Shown one piece after another: positions 55,045-64,000 of a stretch of 64,000 nucleotides of DNA. The notes under the pieces are model-generated. The model saw nothing but the letters and a program-made list of their open reading frames with translations, did not search any database and was not told the origin of the DNA. The first letter of the stretch is position 1. Every line of letters starts with the position of its first letter. The DNA is taken from NCBI RefSeq assembly GCF_000800255.1, contig NZ_CP009747.1:4402001-4466000 (forward strand). Reading direction: 5' to 3'. Source of the stretch: Pseudomonas parafulva (GTDB lineage: Bacteria > Pseudomonadota > Gammaproteobacteria > Pseudomonadales > Pseudomonadaceae). The translations under genes were made by a program, and so were the position numbers.

Positions 55045-55779
55045 TCAGCGCTTGTCCAGCGAGAAGACAAAGGGCGCGACCACTTCGATCTGACCGTTGT
55101 TCAGCAGCTCCGGCGGCGGCTTCGGCACCGTGCCCGCGCGGCGGATCATGTCCATGGTCGCTCGGTCCAGCGAAGCGCTGCCTGAACCTGCTGCCATCGA
55201 GTAGGACAGAATCTTGCCGTCGGCATCGACCACGAAACGCAGTCGGTTGATGCCTTGCAGGCCGCGACGGCGCGCGTCCTCCGGGTACTTCTTGTACTTG
55301 GCCAGATGGCGCAGCAGGTCACTCTGCCAGTTCGGCAGGGCATTGCTGTTGGACGCGATACTTGGCTGCGGTGCGACCGACTTCTGCGGTGGCGCATTGC
55401 TGGGCGGCGTATCGGCGACCTGCTCCTTGGCGGGAGGCTCGTCCTTCGGCGGCTCGGGCTTCTTCTCAGGCTTGGGCGGCTGCGGCTTGACCTTCGGCTT
55501 GGGCGGCTTGTTGATGGCGATCTTCGGCTTCGGCGCCTCGGCGACCTTCGGCAGCGGCGGCTCTTCGACCGGCGCCGGCGGCGGTGGGGCGACTTTCGGT
55601 GGCGGCGGCGGTGCCGGCTCCGGCAAAGGCGCCAATTCGACCATCATCGCTGCCGGAGGCAGTTCGATGGCCTGGGGCACCGTCCAATTGAGCATGAGCA
55701 GCACGGCGATCGCGTGCACACCCAGCACGACCGCCAGGCCTACACCGTAGCGCGCCAGGTTGGAGCGCGTCTTTGTCAT
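55045..55779 (-). CDS. tonB: Energy transducer TonB
   Basis: Periplasm-spanning energy transducer that drives TonB-dependent outer-membrane receptors (siderophores, haem, vitamin B12). 244 residues: one N-terminal membrane anchor (YGVGLAVVLGVHAIAVLLML, about 10-30), a long Pro/Lys-rich spacer (about 45-130), and the C-terminal TonB domain (about 150-244) with YPEDARRRGLQGINRLRFVVDADGKI and the FV-strand region. Its start overlaps the exbD stop by 4 bases (ATGA). Forms the exbB-exbD-tonB operon; pseudomonads carry more than one such set. Confidence 0.93.
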   Translation of the reverse strand: MTKTRSNLARYGVGLAVVLGVHAIAVLLMLNWTVPQAIELPPAAMMVELAPLPEPAPPPPPKVAPPPPAPVEEPPLPKVAEAPKPKIAINKPPKPKVKPQPPKPEKKPEPPKDEPPAKEQVADTPPSNAPPQKSVAPQPSIASNSNALPNWQSDLLRHLAKYKKYPEDARRRGLQGINRLRFVVDADGKILSYSMAAGSGSASLDRATMDMIRRAGTVPKPPPELLNNGQIEVVAPFVFSLDKR

Positions 55780-56204
55780 TTCTTCGCTGCCGTCTCGAGT
55801 CCGACCAGACCGACCTTGAGATAGCCGGCCGCACGCATGGTGTTCATCACTTCCATCAGGTCGCCGTAGTCGACCCCCTTGTCAGCCTGGAAGAAGATGG
55901 TGGTTTCCTTGTCACCCTTGGTCTTGCCGTCGAGCATCGCGCCAAGCTGATCGGGTGTGGCCACCGGGTCATCGCCGACATACAGCTTCTTGTCGGCCTT
56001 GACGCTGACGAACACCGGCTTCTCCGGCCTCGGCGCCGGTTTGGCGGTGGAGGCGGGCAGATCGACCTTGATGTCGACCGTCGCCAAAGGCGCGGCAACC
56101 ATGAAGATGATCAGCAGTACCAGCATCACGTCGATGAACGGGGTGACGTTGATTTCGTGGTTTTCGGCGAGGTCGTCGCCACCTTCGTTGAGATGCAGGC
56201 CCAT
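55776..56204 (-). CDS. exbD: Biopolymer transport protein ExbD
   Basis: Proton-channel partner of ExbB. 142 residues; one N-terminal helix (INVTPFIDVMLVLLIIFMVAAPLA, with the protonatable Asp in FIDVML) and a periplasmic domain with VDLPASTAKPAPRPEKPVFV. Second gene of exbBD-tonB, 3 bases after exbB and overlapping tonB by 4 bases. Confidence 0.94.
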   Translation of the reverse strand: MGLHLNEGGDDLAENHEINVTPFIDVMLVLLIIFMVAAPLATVDIKVDLPASTAKPAPRPEKPVFVSVKADKKLYVGDDPVATPDQLGAMLDGKTKGDKETTIFFQADKGVDYGDLMEVMNTMRAAGYLKVGLVGLETAAKK

Positions 56205-56207
56205 GGC

Positions 56208-57182
56208 TTACCCCACTTTCACCATGTGCGGGGCGGCGCGATCGCCAGCCTGGTGGTCGAGGTCGCGGCTGACCAGCAGCAGGACCTGCGCCGAAGCGTC
56301 GGACACCTGCGCCTTGTAGCCGGCGATGGAGCGGGCGAAGACGTTGTAGATGACCACCGCCGGGATGGCGGCGACCAGACCCAGTGCCGTTGCCAGCAGG
56401 GCCTCGGCGATACCCGGTGCGACCACGGCCAGGTTGGTGGTCTGGGTCTTGGCGATGCCGATGAAGCTGTTCATGATGCCCCATACGGTACCGAACAGAC
56501 CGACGAACGGTGCGGTGGAACCGATGGTCGCCAGTACGCCGGTGCCGCTGCTCATGGCGCGGCCGCTGGCGGCCACCAGGCGTTCCAGACGGAAGCTGAC
56601 GCGTTCTTTGATGCCTTCTTTCTCGCGGCTGTTGGCCGACAGGCGCATTTCCTCGAGGGCGTCATGCACCAGGGTATGGGCCAGGGTGCCTTCCTTGTTG
56701 GCGACCGTGCTGGCCTCCTTGAGGCTGGCGGACTTCTTCAGCACGGCGATTTCGCCACGCAGACGGCGCTTGGCGCCCAGCAGCTCGAAGCCTTTGGCGA
56801 TCCAGATGGTCCAGGTGATGATGGAGGCGATGGCCAAGCCGATCATCACGGCCTTGACCACCACGTCGGCGTTCTTGTACATGCCCCAGGGCGACAGGTC
56901 GTGAGCCATGCCCAGTGAGGTGTCCTCGACCAGCGCCTGAGTGCTGTCGTCGGCAGGTGCCGGGGCGTCGACGGGTGCGGCGGCGGTGTCTGTCGTCGAC
57001 GGCTGGGCAGCAGTGGGGGCTGCCGGGGTCGCCGGGGCTGCGGCGGCTGGCGCGGCTGCGCCATTGGCGGCGGGCTCATCAGCCATGGCGGCCGGTGCCA
57101 GTACCAGGCTGAACATCAGCGCGGCGATGGCGCCCCAGGCGCGCGATGTGGTTGGCGAAGCGGAGGGTTGAGTACGAGTCAT
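56208..57182 (-). CDS. exbB: Biopolymer transport protein ExbB
   Basis: Pentameric inner-membrane channel subunit that converts proton flow to TonB motion. 324 residues from the ATG at 57182. An N-terminal signal-like segment (WGAIAALMFSLVLAPAAMA) and a low-complexity Ala/Pro/Thr stretch (about 35-95) precede the normal ExbB core. The core has three helices (ADVVVKAVMIGLAIASIITW, GVLATIGSTAPFVGLFGTVWG, and ATALGLVAAIPAVVIYNVFA). Longer than E. coli ExbB because of this extension, which is usual in Pseudomonas. A GTG 14 codons upstream (57224) is an alternative start. The upstream gap is AT-rich and may be iron-regulated, but no Fur box is convincing. Confidence 0.92.
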   Translation of the reverse strand: MTRTQPSASPTTSRAWGAIAALMFSLVLAPAAMADEPAANGAAAPAAAAPATPAAPTAAQPSTTDTAAAPVDAPAPADDSTQALVEDTSLGMAHDLSPWGMYKNADVVVKAVMIGLAIASIITWTIWIAKGFELLGAKRRLRGEIAVLKKSASLKEASTVANKEGTLAHTLVHDALEEMRLSANSREKEGIKERVSFRLERLVAASGRAMSSGTGVLATIGSTAPFVGLFGTVWGIMNSFIGIAKTQTTNLAVVAPGIAEALLATALGLVAAIPAVVIYNVFARSIAGYKAQVSDASAQVLLLVSRDLDHQAGDRAAPHMVKVG

Positions 57183-57372
57183 GCTGGCCGGACCTGATGA
57201 AGAAAAGAGGGTGACGTTCTTCACGGCCTCGAGGCAGGCCGAGAATTTTTCAGGGCGCCATTATTGCAACTAATTCTTGTTAACAAAAGCAATACAGTAA
57301 CTTTTTTTATATGTTCCATAGCCGCTGATCGTCAGAAGGGGCTAGCCTGAGGCTTTGGAATTGGAGTGTGTG

Positions 57373-58230
57373 ATGCCCGATTTATCCGCAATGATCGTAG
57401 GCTGCGGCGATGTAGGCGGGCGATTGGCTCGACAGTTGCTCGCGCGTGGCTGGCAGGTGCATGGCCTGCGAAGGTCCGTCGATCAACTGCCCAATGGCGT
57501 GCTGCCGGTGGCGGCGGACCTCGCCCAAGTCGAGATGCCAGCGGCTTGGCCCGAGGGCTCTTTCGATTACCTGGTCTACTGCGTGGCAGCCAGTCAGCAC
57601 GACGAGCCCGGTTATCGTGCAGCCTATGTCGAGGGGTTGCGTAACGTGCTGTCGTGGATGGCGCAGCGGGCACAGCGGCCTCGCCGAATCCTCTTCGTCT
57701 CCAGCAGCAGCGTCTATGCCCAGAAGGATGGCGCCTGGGTCGATGAGCGTGCGGCTACCGAACCAGAGGCCTATTCCGGTCGAGTCATGCTTGAGGCTGA
57801 AAAGCTGGCACTGAACAGTGGCATGCCCGCCAGTGTGGTGCGCCTCACCGGCATCTACGGACCAGGCCGTGAATGGCTCTTGAGTCAAGTGCGTCAGGGC
57901 TACCGGGTGGCCGAAGAGCCGCCGTTGTACGGCAACCGAATCCATGCCGATGATGCCGCAGGTCTGCTGGCGTTTCTTCTGCAGGCCGATGCCGGTGGGC
58001 AGGTGCTGCAAGACTGTTATATCGGCGTCGATGACGATCCGGCGCCACTGGCCGACGTGGTCACCTGGTTGCGCCAGTACCTGGGCATCACAGAATGGTC
58101 GGACGAGCAGCGCGTGCGTCGTACCGGGAGCAAGCGGTGCAGCAACGCGCGTGCTCGGGCACTGGGCTGGGCGCCGCAGTATCCGAGCTACAAGGAGGGT
58201 TACGCCGCGATTCTGCTGGGTCAGGGTTAA
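57373..58230 (+). CDS. NAD(P)-dependent SDR/epimerase-like protein (YeeZ type)
   Basis: A 285-residue Rossmann-fold protein of the extended SDR/NAD-dependent epimerase group. The ATG at 57373 (MPDLSAMIVGCGDVGGRLAR) gives the dinucleotide-binding loop GCGDVGG. Other segments: LFVSSSSVYAQKDGAWVDER, ASVVRLTGIYGPGREWL and NRIHADDAAGLLAFLLQ. The Tyr-x3-Lys catalytic pair is not in the standard place (it reads YSGRVMLEAEKLAL), so the reaction is uncertain. GGAG before the ATG. Divergent from exbB. Confidence 0.82.
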   Translation: MPDLSAMIVGCGDVGGRLARQLLARGWQVHGLRRSVDQLPNGVLPVAADLAQVEMPAAWPEGSFDYLVYCVAASQHDEPGYRAAYVEGLRNVLSWMAQRAQRPRRILFVSSSSVYAQKDGAWVDERAATEPEAYSGRVMLEAEKLALNSGMPASVVRLTGIYGPGREWLLSQVRQGYRVAEEPPLYGNRIHADDAAGLLAFLLQADAGGQVLQDCYIGVDDDPAPLADVVTWLRQYLGITEWSDEQRVRRTGSKRCSNARARALGWAPQYPSYKEGYAAILLGQG

Positions 58231-58241
58231 GGCGGTGCCGC

Positions 58242-58973
58242 TTAGTTGCGCTGAAGTACCCACTGGCGCGGGCCAGGTGCCAGCTGTGGCATGTCATCGG
58301 GCTGGGCACGATTGATCGCGCGGAAGATCTCGAGTCGGTCGGGGCTGCGCCGGAAAATCCAAGGCCCGCCTTGTTGATCGCGCTCGAGCCATAGGCTGTC
58401 GTTGCCATTGCCGATGGTGGCGCAGTCGCCGGCCAGGCACAGCGCATAGCGGTCAAGCGCCGGCAAGCCAGTGACGCTGCCGTCATCGCCGAAGCGGACC
58501 TTGGCGCCTTGGCCCGGTCCTTCGGTGATCGTCCACTCACCGCCCAGGTAGGTCTGGTACAGCGTCTTTTCGAAGCTGCTGCCTACAGGTGAATCGGCCG
58601 CTTCGGGCAAGGTGCTGCGTATGAACGTCTGGCGGGTGCCGCTGGCGTCGGTCGTTTGCAGCTCGTTGCCGCTCAGGCTCAGCTGTTCGCTTTGGCCGCC
58701 TTCGAACGTGGCTTGCCATTGCTTGTCGTTGGCGAGCAAGCGGCCATCGACGGTCTCCACGCCATTCATGTAGCTGGCCTGTTGACCGGCGACATTGATC
58801 TTCCATTCGAAGACCGGACCATTGCTAGCCAGCGCATTGCGTAGGCTCTCGCCCTTGGCCGCTGCATCGATCGCTTTCTGATTGATCCAAGTACCGTTGT
58901 AGTCTTCGGGTTTGTGGCTGGCGCAGCCGCCCAGAATCAGGGCTGCCAGCGCGAGGGGCAGGGCATGACGCAT
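58242..58973 (-). CDS. Putative lipoprotein
   Basis: A 243-residue exported protein. From the ATG at 58973 it starts MRHALPLALAALILGGCASH: a lipoprotein signal peptide with lipobox LGGC, Cys at residue 17. The mature part seems beta-rich (VFEWKINVAGQQASYMNGVE, QLSLSGNELQTTDASGTRQT, WTITEGPGQGAKVRFGDDGS) and contains a CLAGDC motif that may form a disulfide. I do not recognise a named family. It follows ridA by 53 bases and may be in the same transcript as rpoZ-spoT-ridA, and it converges with the SDR gene. Confidence 0.75.
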   Translation of the reverse strand: MRHALPLALAALILGGCASHKPEDYNGTWINQKAIDAAAKGESLRNALASNGPVFEWKINVAGQQASYMNGVETVDGRLLANDKQWQATFEGGQSEQLSLSGNELQTTDASGTRQTFIRSTLPEAADSPVGSSFEKTLYQTYLGGEWTITEGPGQGAKVRFGDDGSVTGLPALDRYALCLAGDCATIGNGNDSLWLERDQQGGPWIFRRSPDRLEIFRAINRAQPDDMPQLAPGPRQWVLQRN

Positions 58974-59026
58974 GAGGGGAACCTTCAGGCAGGAGGAGCG
59001 GCAGGCGAGTGCCTGCCGCTTGGGCA

Positions 59027-59407
59027 TCACTCGATGACGAGGATGGCGTCCATCTCGACTTGCGAGCCTTTTGGCAGCGCTGCTACGCCGATCGCGGCGC
59101 GCGCGGGGTAGGGCTGCTCGAAGTAACGGCCCATGACCTCATTGACCTTGGCGAAGTGGCTGAGGTCGGTGAGGAAGATGTTCAGCTTGACGATGTCTTT
59201 GAACGACCCACCAGCCGCTTCAGCGACCGCCTTGAGGTTCTCGAAGACCTGCACGGTCTGGGCCTCGAAGCCTTCGACCAGTTCCATGGTCTTGGGGTCC
59301 AACGGAATCTGCCCCGACATGTATACGGTATTGCCAGCCTTGATCGCCTGGGAGTAGGTGCCGATGGCGGCCGGGGCCTTGTCGCTGTTGATGACGGTCT
59401 TGGTCAT
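59027..59407 (-). CDS. ridA: RidA-family reactive-intermediate deaminase
   Basis: A 126-residue cytosolic enzyme that hydrolyses reactive enamines/imines (2-aminoacrylate) produced by PLP enzymes. Family signature: [33 protein letters not shown], and the C-terminal [20 protein letters not shown] with the substrate-binding Arg. Located 23 bases after spoT, as in other Pseudomonas and E. coli (where yjgF-like genes are elsewhere), so part of the spoT transcript. Confidence 0.95.
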   Translation of the reverse strand: MTKTVINSDKAPAAIGTYSQAIKAGNTVYMSGQIPLDPKTMELVEGFEAQTVQVFENLKAVAEAAGGSFKDIVKLNIFLTDLSHFAKVNEVMGRYFEQPYPARAAIGVAALPKGSQVEMDAILVIE

Positions 59408-59430
59408 GTTGACTCCTTGCGGTTGACGGA

Positions 59431-61539
59431 CTACGCACGCGTGCGGGTAATGCGGACCACGCCGGTCAGGGTGCGCAGCTTCTTGATCACGCGCGCCAGG
59501 TGCACGCGGTCGCGCACGCTGACCACCAGCTGGACCACGCTGACGCGACCGTCGCGCTCATCCATGCTGATCTTCTCGATGTTGCCGTCGGCGGCATTGA
59601 CGCTGCTCGCCAGCAGCGCGATCAGGCCGCGCTGGTGCTCCAGCTCGACGCGCAGTTCGACATTGAACTCGCCGGTGACGTCCTTGGCCCAAGAGAGCTG
59701 CAAGCACTTTTCCGGGTTGTGTCGGATTTCGCTGATATTTCGGCAGTCTTCCAAGTGAACGACCATACCTTTGCCTGCCGACAGGTGGCCCACGATGGGG
59801 TCACCTGGAATCGGTGTGCAGCACTTGGCGTAGCTGAGCACCAAGCCTTCGGTACCGCGGATTGCCAGTGGCCCTTCGGGCGATGGCAACTGCTCGCCCT
59901 CAGCGGACAGCAGGCGTCGGGCCACCACATAGGCCATGCGGTTGCCCAGACCGATGTCCTCAAGCAAATCCTCGATCAATTCCAGGCGGTATTCGCTGAG
60001 GATGGCCTGCACGCGCTCGCTCGGGATCTTGTCCAGGCTGCTGTCGAAGCCGGTGAGCACTTTGTTCAACAGGCGTTCGCCGAGATTGATCGACTCGGAG
60101 CGGCGTTGCTGTTTGAGGGCATGACGGATGTGGGTACGGGCCTTGCCGGTGACCACGAAGTTGAGCCAGGCCGGGTTCGGGCGCGCGCCGGGCGCGCTGA
60201 CGATCTCCACCGTCGAGCCACTTTGCAGCGGTTCGGAAAGCGGCGCCAGGCGACGGTTGATGCGGCAGGCGATACAACTGTTGCCCACGTCGGTGTGCAC
60301 GGCGTAGGCGAAGTCGACGGCCGTGGAGCCTTTGGGCAGCTCCATGATCCGGCCTTTGGGGGTGAAGACGTAGACCTCGTCGGGGAACAGGTCGATCTTC
60401 ACGCTCTCGATGAATTCCAGCGAGTTGCCGGCCCGCTGCTGCAACTCAAGAATGCCTTTGACCCACTGGCGGGCACGGGCGTGGTTGCCCTTGGGCTGCT
60501 CATCCTCGTTGGACTTGTACAGCCAGTGTGCGGCGATGCCGTTGTTGGCCATCTCTTCCATTTCGCGGGTGCGGATCTGGATCTCGATGGGTACACCATG
60601 CATGCCGAACAGCGTGGTATGCAACGACTGATAGCCGTTGGCCTTGGGAATGGCAATGTAGTCCTTGAAGCGACCCGGCAGGGGTTTGTACAAATTGTGT
60701 ACAGCGCCCAGTACGCGATAGCAGGTATCGACCTTGTCGACCACGATGCGGAAGGCGTACACGTCCATGATTTCGGTGAAGGCGCGGCGTTTGCCGCGCA
60801 TCTTCTTGTAGATACCGTAGAGGTGCTTCTGTCGCCCACTGACCTCGCCGGCGATGCCGTCCGCTGCCAGGCAATTGGCCAGGGAGGTTTCGATCTTGGC
60901 GACGATTTCCTTGCGGTTACCGCGCGCACTCTTGACCGCTCGATGGATCAGCGCTGAGCGCATGGGGTGCATGGCCTTGAACCCCAGGTCTTCGAATTCC
61001 ACGCGCACGGTGTGCATGCCCAGGCGGTTGGCGATGGGGGCGTAGATCTCGAGGGTTTCCTTGGCGATGCGCCGGCGTTTTTCCCCGGACAGCACTTCAA
61101 GCGTGCGCATGTTGTGCAGGCGGTCGGCGAGCTTGACCAGGATCACACGGATATCGCGGGCCATGGCCATGGCCATCTTCTGGAAGTTTTCGGCCTGCGC
61201 TTCGGCTTTGGTCTCGAAATTCATCTGGGTCAGCTTGCTGACCCCGTCGACCAACTCGGCGACGGTCTCGCCGAACTGCTGGCTGAGGGCTTCCTTGGCG
61301 ATGCCGGTGTCTTCGATGACGTCGTGCAACATGGCTGCCATCAGGCTCTGATGGTCCATGTGCATGTCGGCGAGAATGCTGGCCACTGCCAGCGGGTGGG
61401 TCACGTAGGGCTCGCCACTGCGGCGGCGCTGCCCATCGTGTGCCTGCTCGGCATAGAAATAGGCCCGGCGAACCAGGTTGACCTGTTCGGGACCTAAGTA
61501 GGTCGACAGCCGCTCGGCAAGGGCTTCTATACCCGCCAT
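59431..61539 (-). CDS. spoT: Bifunctional (p)ppGpp synthetase/hydrolase SpoT
   Basis: Stringent-response enzyme, 702 residues. N-terminal HD hydrolase ([37 protein letters not shown]), then the synthetase (about 200-370; [20 protein letters not shown] and [17 protein letters not shown]), TGS (about 395-450; [20 protein letters not shown]), a helical/zinc region with [17 protein letters not shown], and a C-terminal ACT domain (about 630-700). Downstream of rpoZ by 59 bases, the usual gene order in gamma-proteobacteria. Confidence 0.97.
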   Translation of the reverse strand: MAGIEALAERLSTYLGPEQVNLVRRAYFYAEQAHDGQRRRSGEPYVTHPLAVASILADMHMDHQSLMAAMLHDVIEDTGIAKEALSQQFGETVAELVDGVSKLTQMNFETKAEAQAENFQKMAMAMARDIRVILVKLADRLHNMRTLEVLSGEKRRRIAKETLEIYAPIANRLGMHTVRVEFEDLGFKAMHPMRSALIHRAVKSARGNRKEIVAKIETSLANCLAADGIAGEVSGRQKHLYGIYKKMRGKRRAFTEIMDVYAFRIVVDKVDTCYRVLGAVHNLYKPLPGRFKDYIAIPKANGYQSLHTTLFGMHGVPIEIQIRTREMEEMANNGIAAHWLYKSNEDEQPKGNHARARQWVKGILELQQRAGNSLEFIESVKIDLFPDEVYVFTPKGRIMELPKGSTAVDFAYAVHTDVGNSCIACRINRRLAPLSEPLQSGSTVEIVSAPGARPNPAWLNFVVTGKARTHIRHALKQQRRSESINLGERLLNKVLTGFDSSLDKIPSERVQAILSEYRLELIEDLLEDIGLGNRMAYVVARRLLSAEGEQLPSPEGPLAIRGTEGLVLSYAKCCTPIPGDPIVGHLSAGKGMVVHLEDCRNISEIRHNPEKCLQLSWAKDVTGEFNVELRVELEHQRGLIALLASSVNAADGNIEKISMDERDGRVSVVQLVVSVRDRVHLARVIKKLRTLTGVVRITRTRA

Positions 61540-61598
61540 GATTTCACCTCTTGCACAGGAAGAGGATCGGGTGCCGCGCGACGTCGACAGGGCATGAA

Positions 61599-61862
61599 TC
61601 AGACGGCCTCGTTGTTCTCGTCCTCGAACGCGGCGAACACCGGATCCTCGGTGACGATCTCTTCAGCGGCGATGAATTCATTGGTCACGATGCCTTCGGC
61701 GATTTCGCGCAGGGCAACGACGGTCGGCTTGTCGTTTTCCCACGCCACGCGTGGTTCCTTGCCGCCGGTGGCCAGTTGGCGGGCGCGCTTGGTCGAGAGC
61801 ATGACCAGCTCGAAGCGGTTATCCACGTGTTCCAGGCAGTCTTCAACAGTTACGCGGGCCAT
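61599..61862 (-). CDS. rpoZ: RNA polymerase omega subunit
   Basis: Small RNA polymerase subunit that helps fold beta-prime and forms one ppGpp site. 87 residues. Omega sequence: [35 protein letters not shown] and [14 protein letters not shown]; acidic tail. First visible gene of the rpoZ-spoT-ridA cluster. gmk, which often precedes rpoZ, is not here: a LysR gene lies upstream. The 205-bp gap to that gene presumably holds its promoter. Confidence 0.97.
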   Translation of the reverse strand: MARVTVEDCLEHVDNRFELVMLSTKRARQLATGGKEPRVAWENDKPTVVALREIAEGIVTNEFIAAEEIVTEDPVFAAFEDENNEAV

Positions 61863-62067
61863 GGTGTTCCTCAGTAGCAGATGCGTTAGGCGTACAGCCC
61901 AGAATGGGCAGGCGGACTCGATAGTTTAAAAAATCACCAGCCAATAGGGAAGGACTGTTTCGCTCCACGCCCGGGTTTCGCCGGGCAGTGCCCACGAAAC
62001 AGGCGCCGCAGACGGCCTTTTGCACGACGCTGACGATAACGCCTCCCGCCCCGCGAACACAACAGCC

Positions 62068-62940
62068 TCAACGCATCGCGTCACGCAGCCGCGGCGTCAG
62101 TTCCTCGAACAGGGTCTGCACCGAGCGCAGGGCCCGGCAGTCTGGGCGGGTGAGAAGCCATAACTGGGTGTCGCAGCCTGGCAGCGGGCCGCTCAGGGCC
62201 TCGACTCCGGGCAGGGTGTCGACCATGTAGTCCGCCAGCGCGGCCACGCCCATGCCGCTACTGACCAGTTGGGCGATGGTCGACATGCCACTGCATTGGT
62301 AGCGCGGAACGAGGTCGGGGTGGTGCTGCGTGCGCCAGATGACCGTGGGATGTTCGTGCATGCTGTCGTCCGGGGCGATCCAGGGCACGTTGTTCGGCGA
62401 CTCGGTCAGGCGTTCGCGAAACGCCGCGTGGCCGCAGATCACGTAGGAGGTCGACCCCAAGCAACGCCCGACCAGATGTTCCGGCGGCGTGTTGGTCAAG
62501 CGCAGGGCGATGTCGGCGTCGCGACGGCTCAGATTGGCGAAGGAATTGGAGGTGCCCATCTCCAGCGAGAGTGCCGGGTAGTTGGGCATGAACTCGACCA
62601 GCGCCGGTAGCAGCAGACTGTGCAGCACCGCTTCCGTACAGGTCAGTCGCACGGTGCCGCTGACCACCTGTTCGCCGCTGGTCAGCGCGATTCGCGCCGC
62701 ATCGAGCGCTTGTTCGGCACGTTCGGCCTGCTCGGCCAGGGCCTGGGCAGTGTCGGTCGGCAGATAACCCTTGCGGCTCTTGACGAACAACGCAGTCCCC
62801 AGCGCCGATTCCAGTCGACGGATGGAGCGAAACACCGTGGAAACATCGACCTTGAGCAGCTCCGCTGCTTTTGCCAGCGAGCGACCGCGCTCCAGCGCCA
62901 GCACCAGGGCCAGATCGGCATGAGAGATTTGATATTGCAT
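62068..62940 (-). CDS. LysR-type transcriptional regulator
   Basis: A LysR-type regulator, 290 residues from the ATG at 62940 (MQYQISHADLALVLALERGR). The HTH is in SLAKAAELLKVDVSTVFRSIRRLESALG. The effector domain begins about residue 90 (VSGTVRLTCTEAVLHSLLLP). Two further ATGs at 62982 and 63036 are in frame; a dyad CCAATG ... CATTGG covers 62962-62984 or so and would overlap the coding start if those were used. Divergent from a C26-type hydrolase, its probable target. Ligand unknown. Confidence 0.83.
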   Translation of the reverse strand: MQYQISHADLALVLALERGRSLAKAAELLKVDVSTVFRSIRRLESALGTALFVKSRKGYLPTDTAQALAEQAERAEQALDAARIALTSGEQVVSGTVRLTCTEAVLHSLLLPALVEFMPNYPALSLEMGTSNSFANLSRRDADIALRLTNTPPEHLVGRCLGSTSYVICGHAAFRERLTESPNNVPWIAPDDSMHEHPTVIWRTQHHPDLVPRYQCSGMSTIAQLVSSGMGVAALADYMVDTLPGVEALSGPLPGCDTQLWLLTRPDCRALRSVQTLFEELTPRLRDAMR

Positions 62941-63209
62941 GGTTGCACGCTCTGCTTGCTGGTCTGCCAATGTCTGTTGCATTGGAGCCCACTTTATAGT
63001 GCAACGACTGGCGTGAATCAATGTGGCGCCGCGCAACGCAATGCCCCTCGAATGGGGTCGTTAGAACAACAACCAGCGCAACCCTCGTCGCCTTCCAGGC
63101 GTCCTCCTATCCCTGAATCGTCGCTTTTGATCACAGGATGTACAGCCATGACGTCGGTCTTCTCGTGCCCCCGTTTCCGCGACATGATGCCTGCCGACAA
63201 GGCACGTCC

Positions 63210-63971
63210 ATGAGCACTCGCAAGCCGCCCCTGATCGGCGTCAGCGCCTGCCGCCAGCAGGTCGGCCGGAACTCTTCGCACACGGTAGGCGCCAAGTACG
63301 TCGAGGCCGCAGCCTTTGCGGGGCTGCCGCTGATCCTGCCGGCCCGCGATACCCCCGACGAGCCGCATGCGCTGCTGGCGCACCTGAACGGCATTCTTTT
63401 CACCGGCTCGCCTTCAAATGTCGAGCCGCATCATTACAATGGCGCCCCCAGCGCGGTCGGCACCCGGCATGACGCTGCGCGCGATCGTTTGACGCTGCCG
63501 TTGCTGCAGTCGGCGATTGCCGCAGGCGTGCCGGTGCTGTGCATTTGCCGGGGCTTCCAGGAGCTCAACGTGGCCTTGGGCGGAACCTTGCACCCGCGTG
63601 TGCATGCGTTGCCCGGCCATCTGGACCACCGCGAGCCCGAGGAGGCGCCGCTGCAGGTGCAGTATGGCCCCCGGCATCGGGTCGACAGTGCGCCGGGCGG
63701 CCTGTTCGAGCGCCTGGGCCTGGCGGCGCAGTTCGAGGTCAACTCGCTGCACAGTCAAGGTATCGACCGTTTGGCGTGCGGCCTGCGAGTCGAAGCGCGG
63801 GCGCCGGATGGCTTGATCGAAGCGGTATCGATGCCGGGCGCACCGGGGTTCGTCCTCGGCGTGCAGTGGCACCCGGAATGGCAGCTCGCCGAAAACCCGG
63901 TCTCCCTACGTCTGTTTCAGGCGTTTCGCGAGGCCTGTATCGCCCATGCTGCAGGGGAGGGCGCGCGTTAG
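63210..63971 (+). CDS. Gamma-glutamyl-gamma-aminobutyrate hydrolase family protein (peptidase C26, PuuD/SpuA-like)
   Basis: A 253-residue class-I glutamine amidotransferase-like hydrolase. Active-site residues are present: nucleophile Cys113 in CICRGFQELN (C-R-G-x-Q), His221 and Glu223 in VQWHPEW. The family includes PuuD and SpuA, which cleave gamma-glutamyl-GABA in the gamma-glutamylated putrescine pathway; the N-terminal PLIGVSACRQQVGRNSSHTVGAKYVEAA fits. ATG at 63210 is preferred over the longer frame from 63138. A glutamine-synthetase-like PuuA partner would be expected beyond the window end. Confidence 0.86.
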   Translation: MSTRKPPLIGVSACRQQVGRNSSHTVGAKYVEAAAFAGLPLILPARDTPDEPHALLAHLNGILFTGSPSNVEPHHYNGAPSAVGTRHDAARDRLTLPLLQSAIAAGVPVLCICRGFQELNVALGGTLHPRVHALPGHLDHREPEEAPLQVQYGPRHRVDSAPGGLFERLGLAAQFEVNSLHSQGIDRLACGLRVEARAPDGLIEAVSMPGAPGFVLGVQWHPEWQLAENPVSLRLFQAFREACIAHAAGEGAR

Positions 63972-64000
63972 AAGGCATTCTGACGCGGCCCCAAGGTCGC

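Noticed and set aside
57225..57372. Fur box before exbB
   Set aside because: The AT-rich stretch around 57258-57315 has no good match to GATAATGATAATCATTATC; iron control is likely from biology but not shown.
61863..62067. Missing gmk next to rpoZ as a deletion
   Set aside because: gmk is absent here, but I recall a similar arrangement in P. putida, where amidotransferase and regulator genes lie between gmk and rpoZ.

Overview
This is a GC-rich chromosomal segment of a fluorescent Pseudomonas, most likely the P. putida group. I infer this from the protein sequences and from gene order: zwf/rpiR - pycR - pycAB, aspA - purEK, pstSCAB - phoU, phoRB - ubiAC, rubredoxin and its reductase, hupA, recG - oxyR, exbBD - tonB, and ridA - spoT - rpoZ. 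As I recall it, this order matches the end of the P. putida chromosome, not very far from oriC. I see no rRNA, tRNA, insertion sequence, prophage or CRISPR array. Almost all genes look intact; only the first gene (pdxY) is cut by the window edge.

Layout. 1-12.8 kb: pdxY end, a thioesterase, a CPA2 antiporter, an orphan SMI1/KNR4 protein, a Tim44-domain protein, uvrD, a GGDEF/EAL membrane protein, and zwf divergent from a HexR-like regulator with a perfect HexR-type palindrome between them. 12.9-17.5 kb: pycR divergent from pyruvate carboxylase subunits pycA and pycB. 17.6-19.3 kb: a hipA-hipB type toxin-antitoxin pair preceded by four evenly spaced TGCA-N6-TGCA palindromes. 19.3-26.1 kb: two GNAT acetyltransferases, a PaiB-like protein, a MocR regulator, a polyamine-type binding protein, an acetylpolyamine amidohydrolase and an AraC regulator, which together suggest acetyl-polyamine or amine metabolism. 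26.2-33 kb: aspA with a LysR regulator, purEK behind a terminator-bearing leader, and small metabolic genes. 33.2-46.3 kb: an MFS transporter, then the phosphate regulon pstS / pstCAB-phoU and phoBR, with three clear Pho boxes. 46.4-57.2 kb: ubiAC, rubredoxin system, hupA, HDOD protein, recG-oxyR, and the exbB-exbD-tonB energising complex. 57.3-64 kb: an SDR-like protein, the rpoZ-spoT-ridA cluster, a LysR regulator and a class-I glutamine amidotransferase-like hydrolase.

How the genes work together. The phosphate block is a complete circuit: PhoR/PhoB sense starvation and act at Pho boxes before pstS, pstC and phoB, while the Pst transporter and PhoU restrain PhoR. Carbon genes (zwf, pycAB, aspA) each lie beside their probable own regulator. 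The least ordinary signals are the four-operator hipAB promoter, a 12-bp tandem repeat of DnaA-box-like sequences inside the MocR gene (with two more perfect boxes later in the same gene), and the attenuator-like purE leader. I could run no similarity searches; names rest on recognised motifs and remembered homologues.
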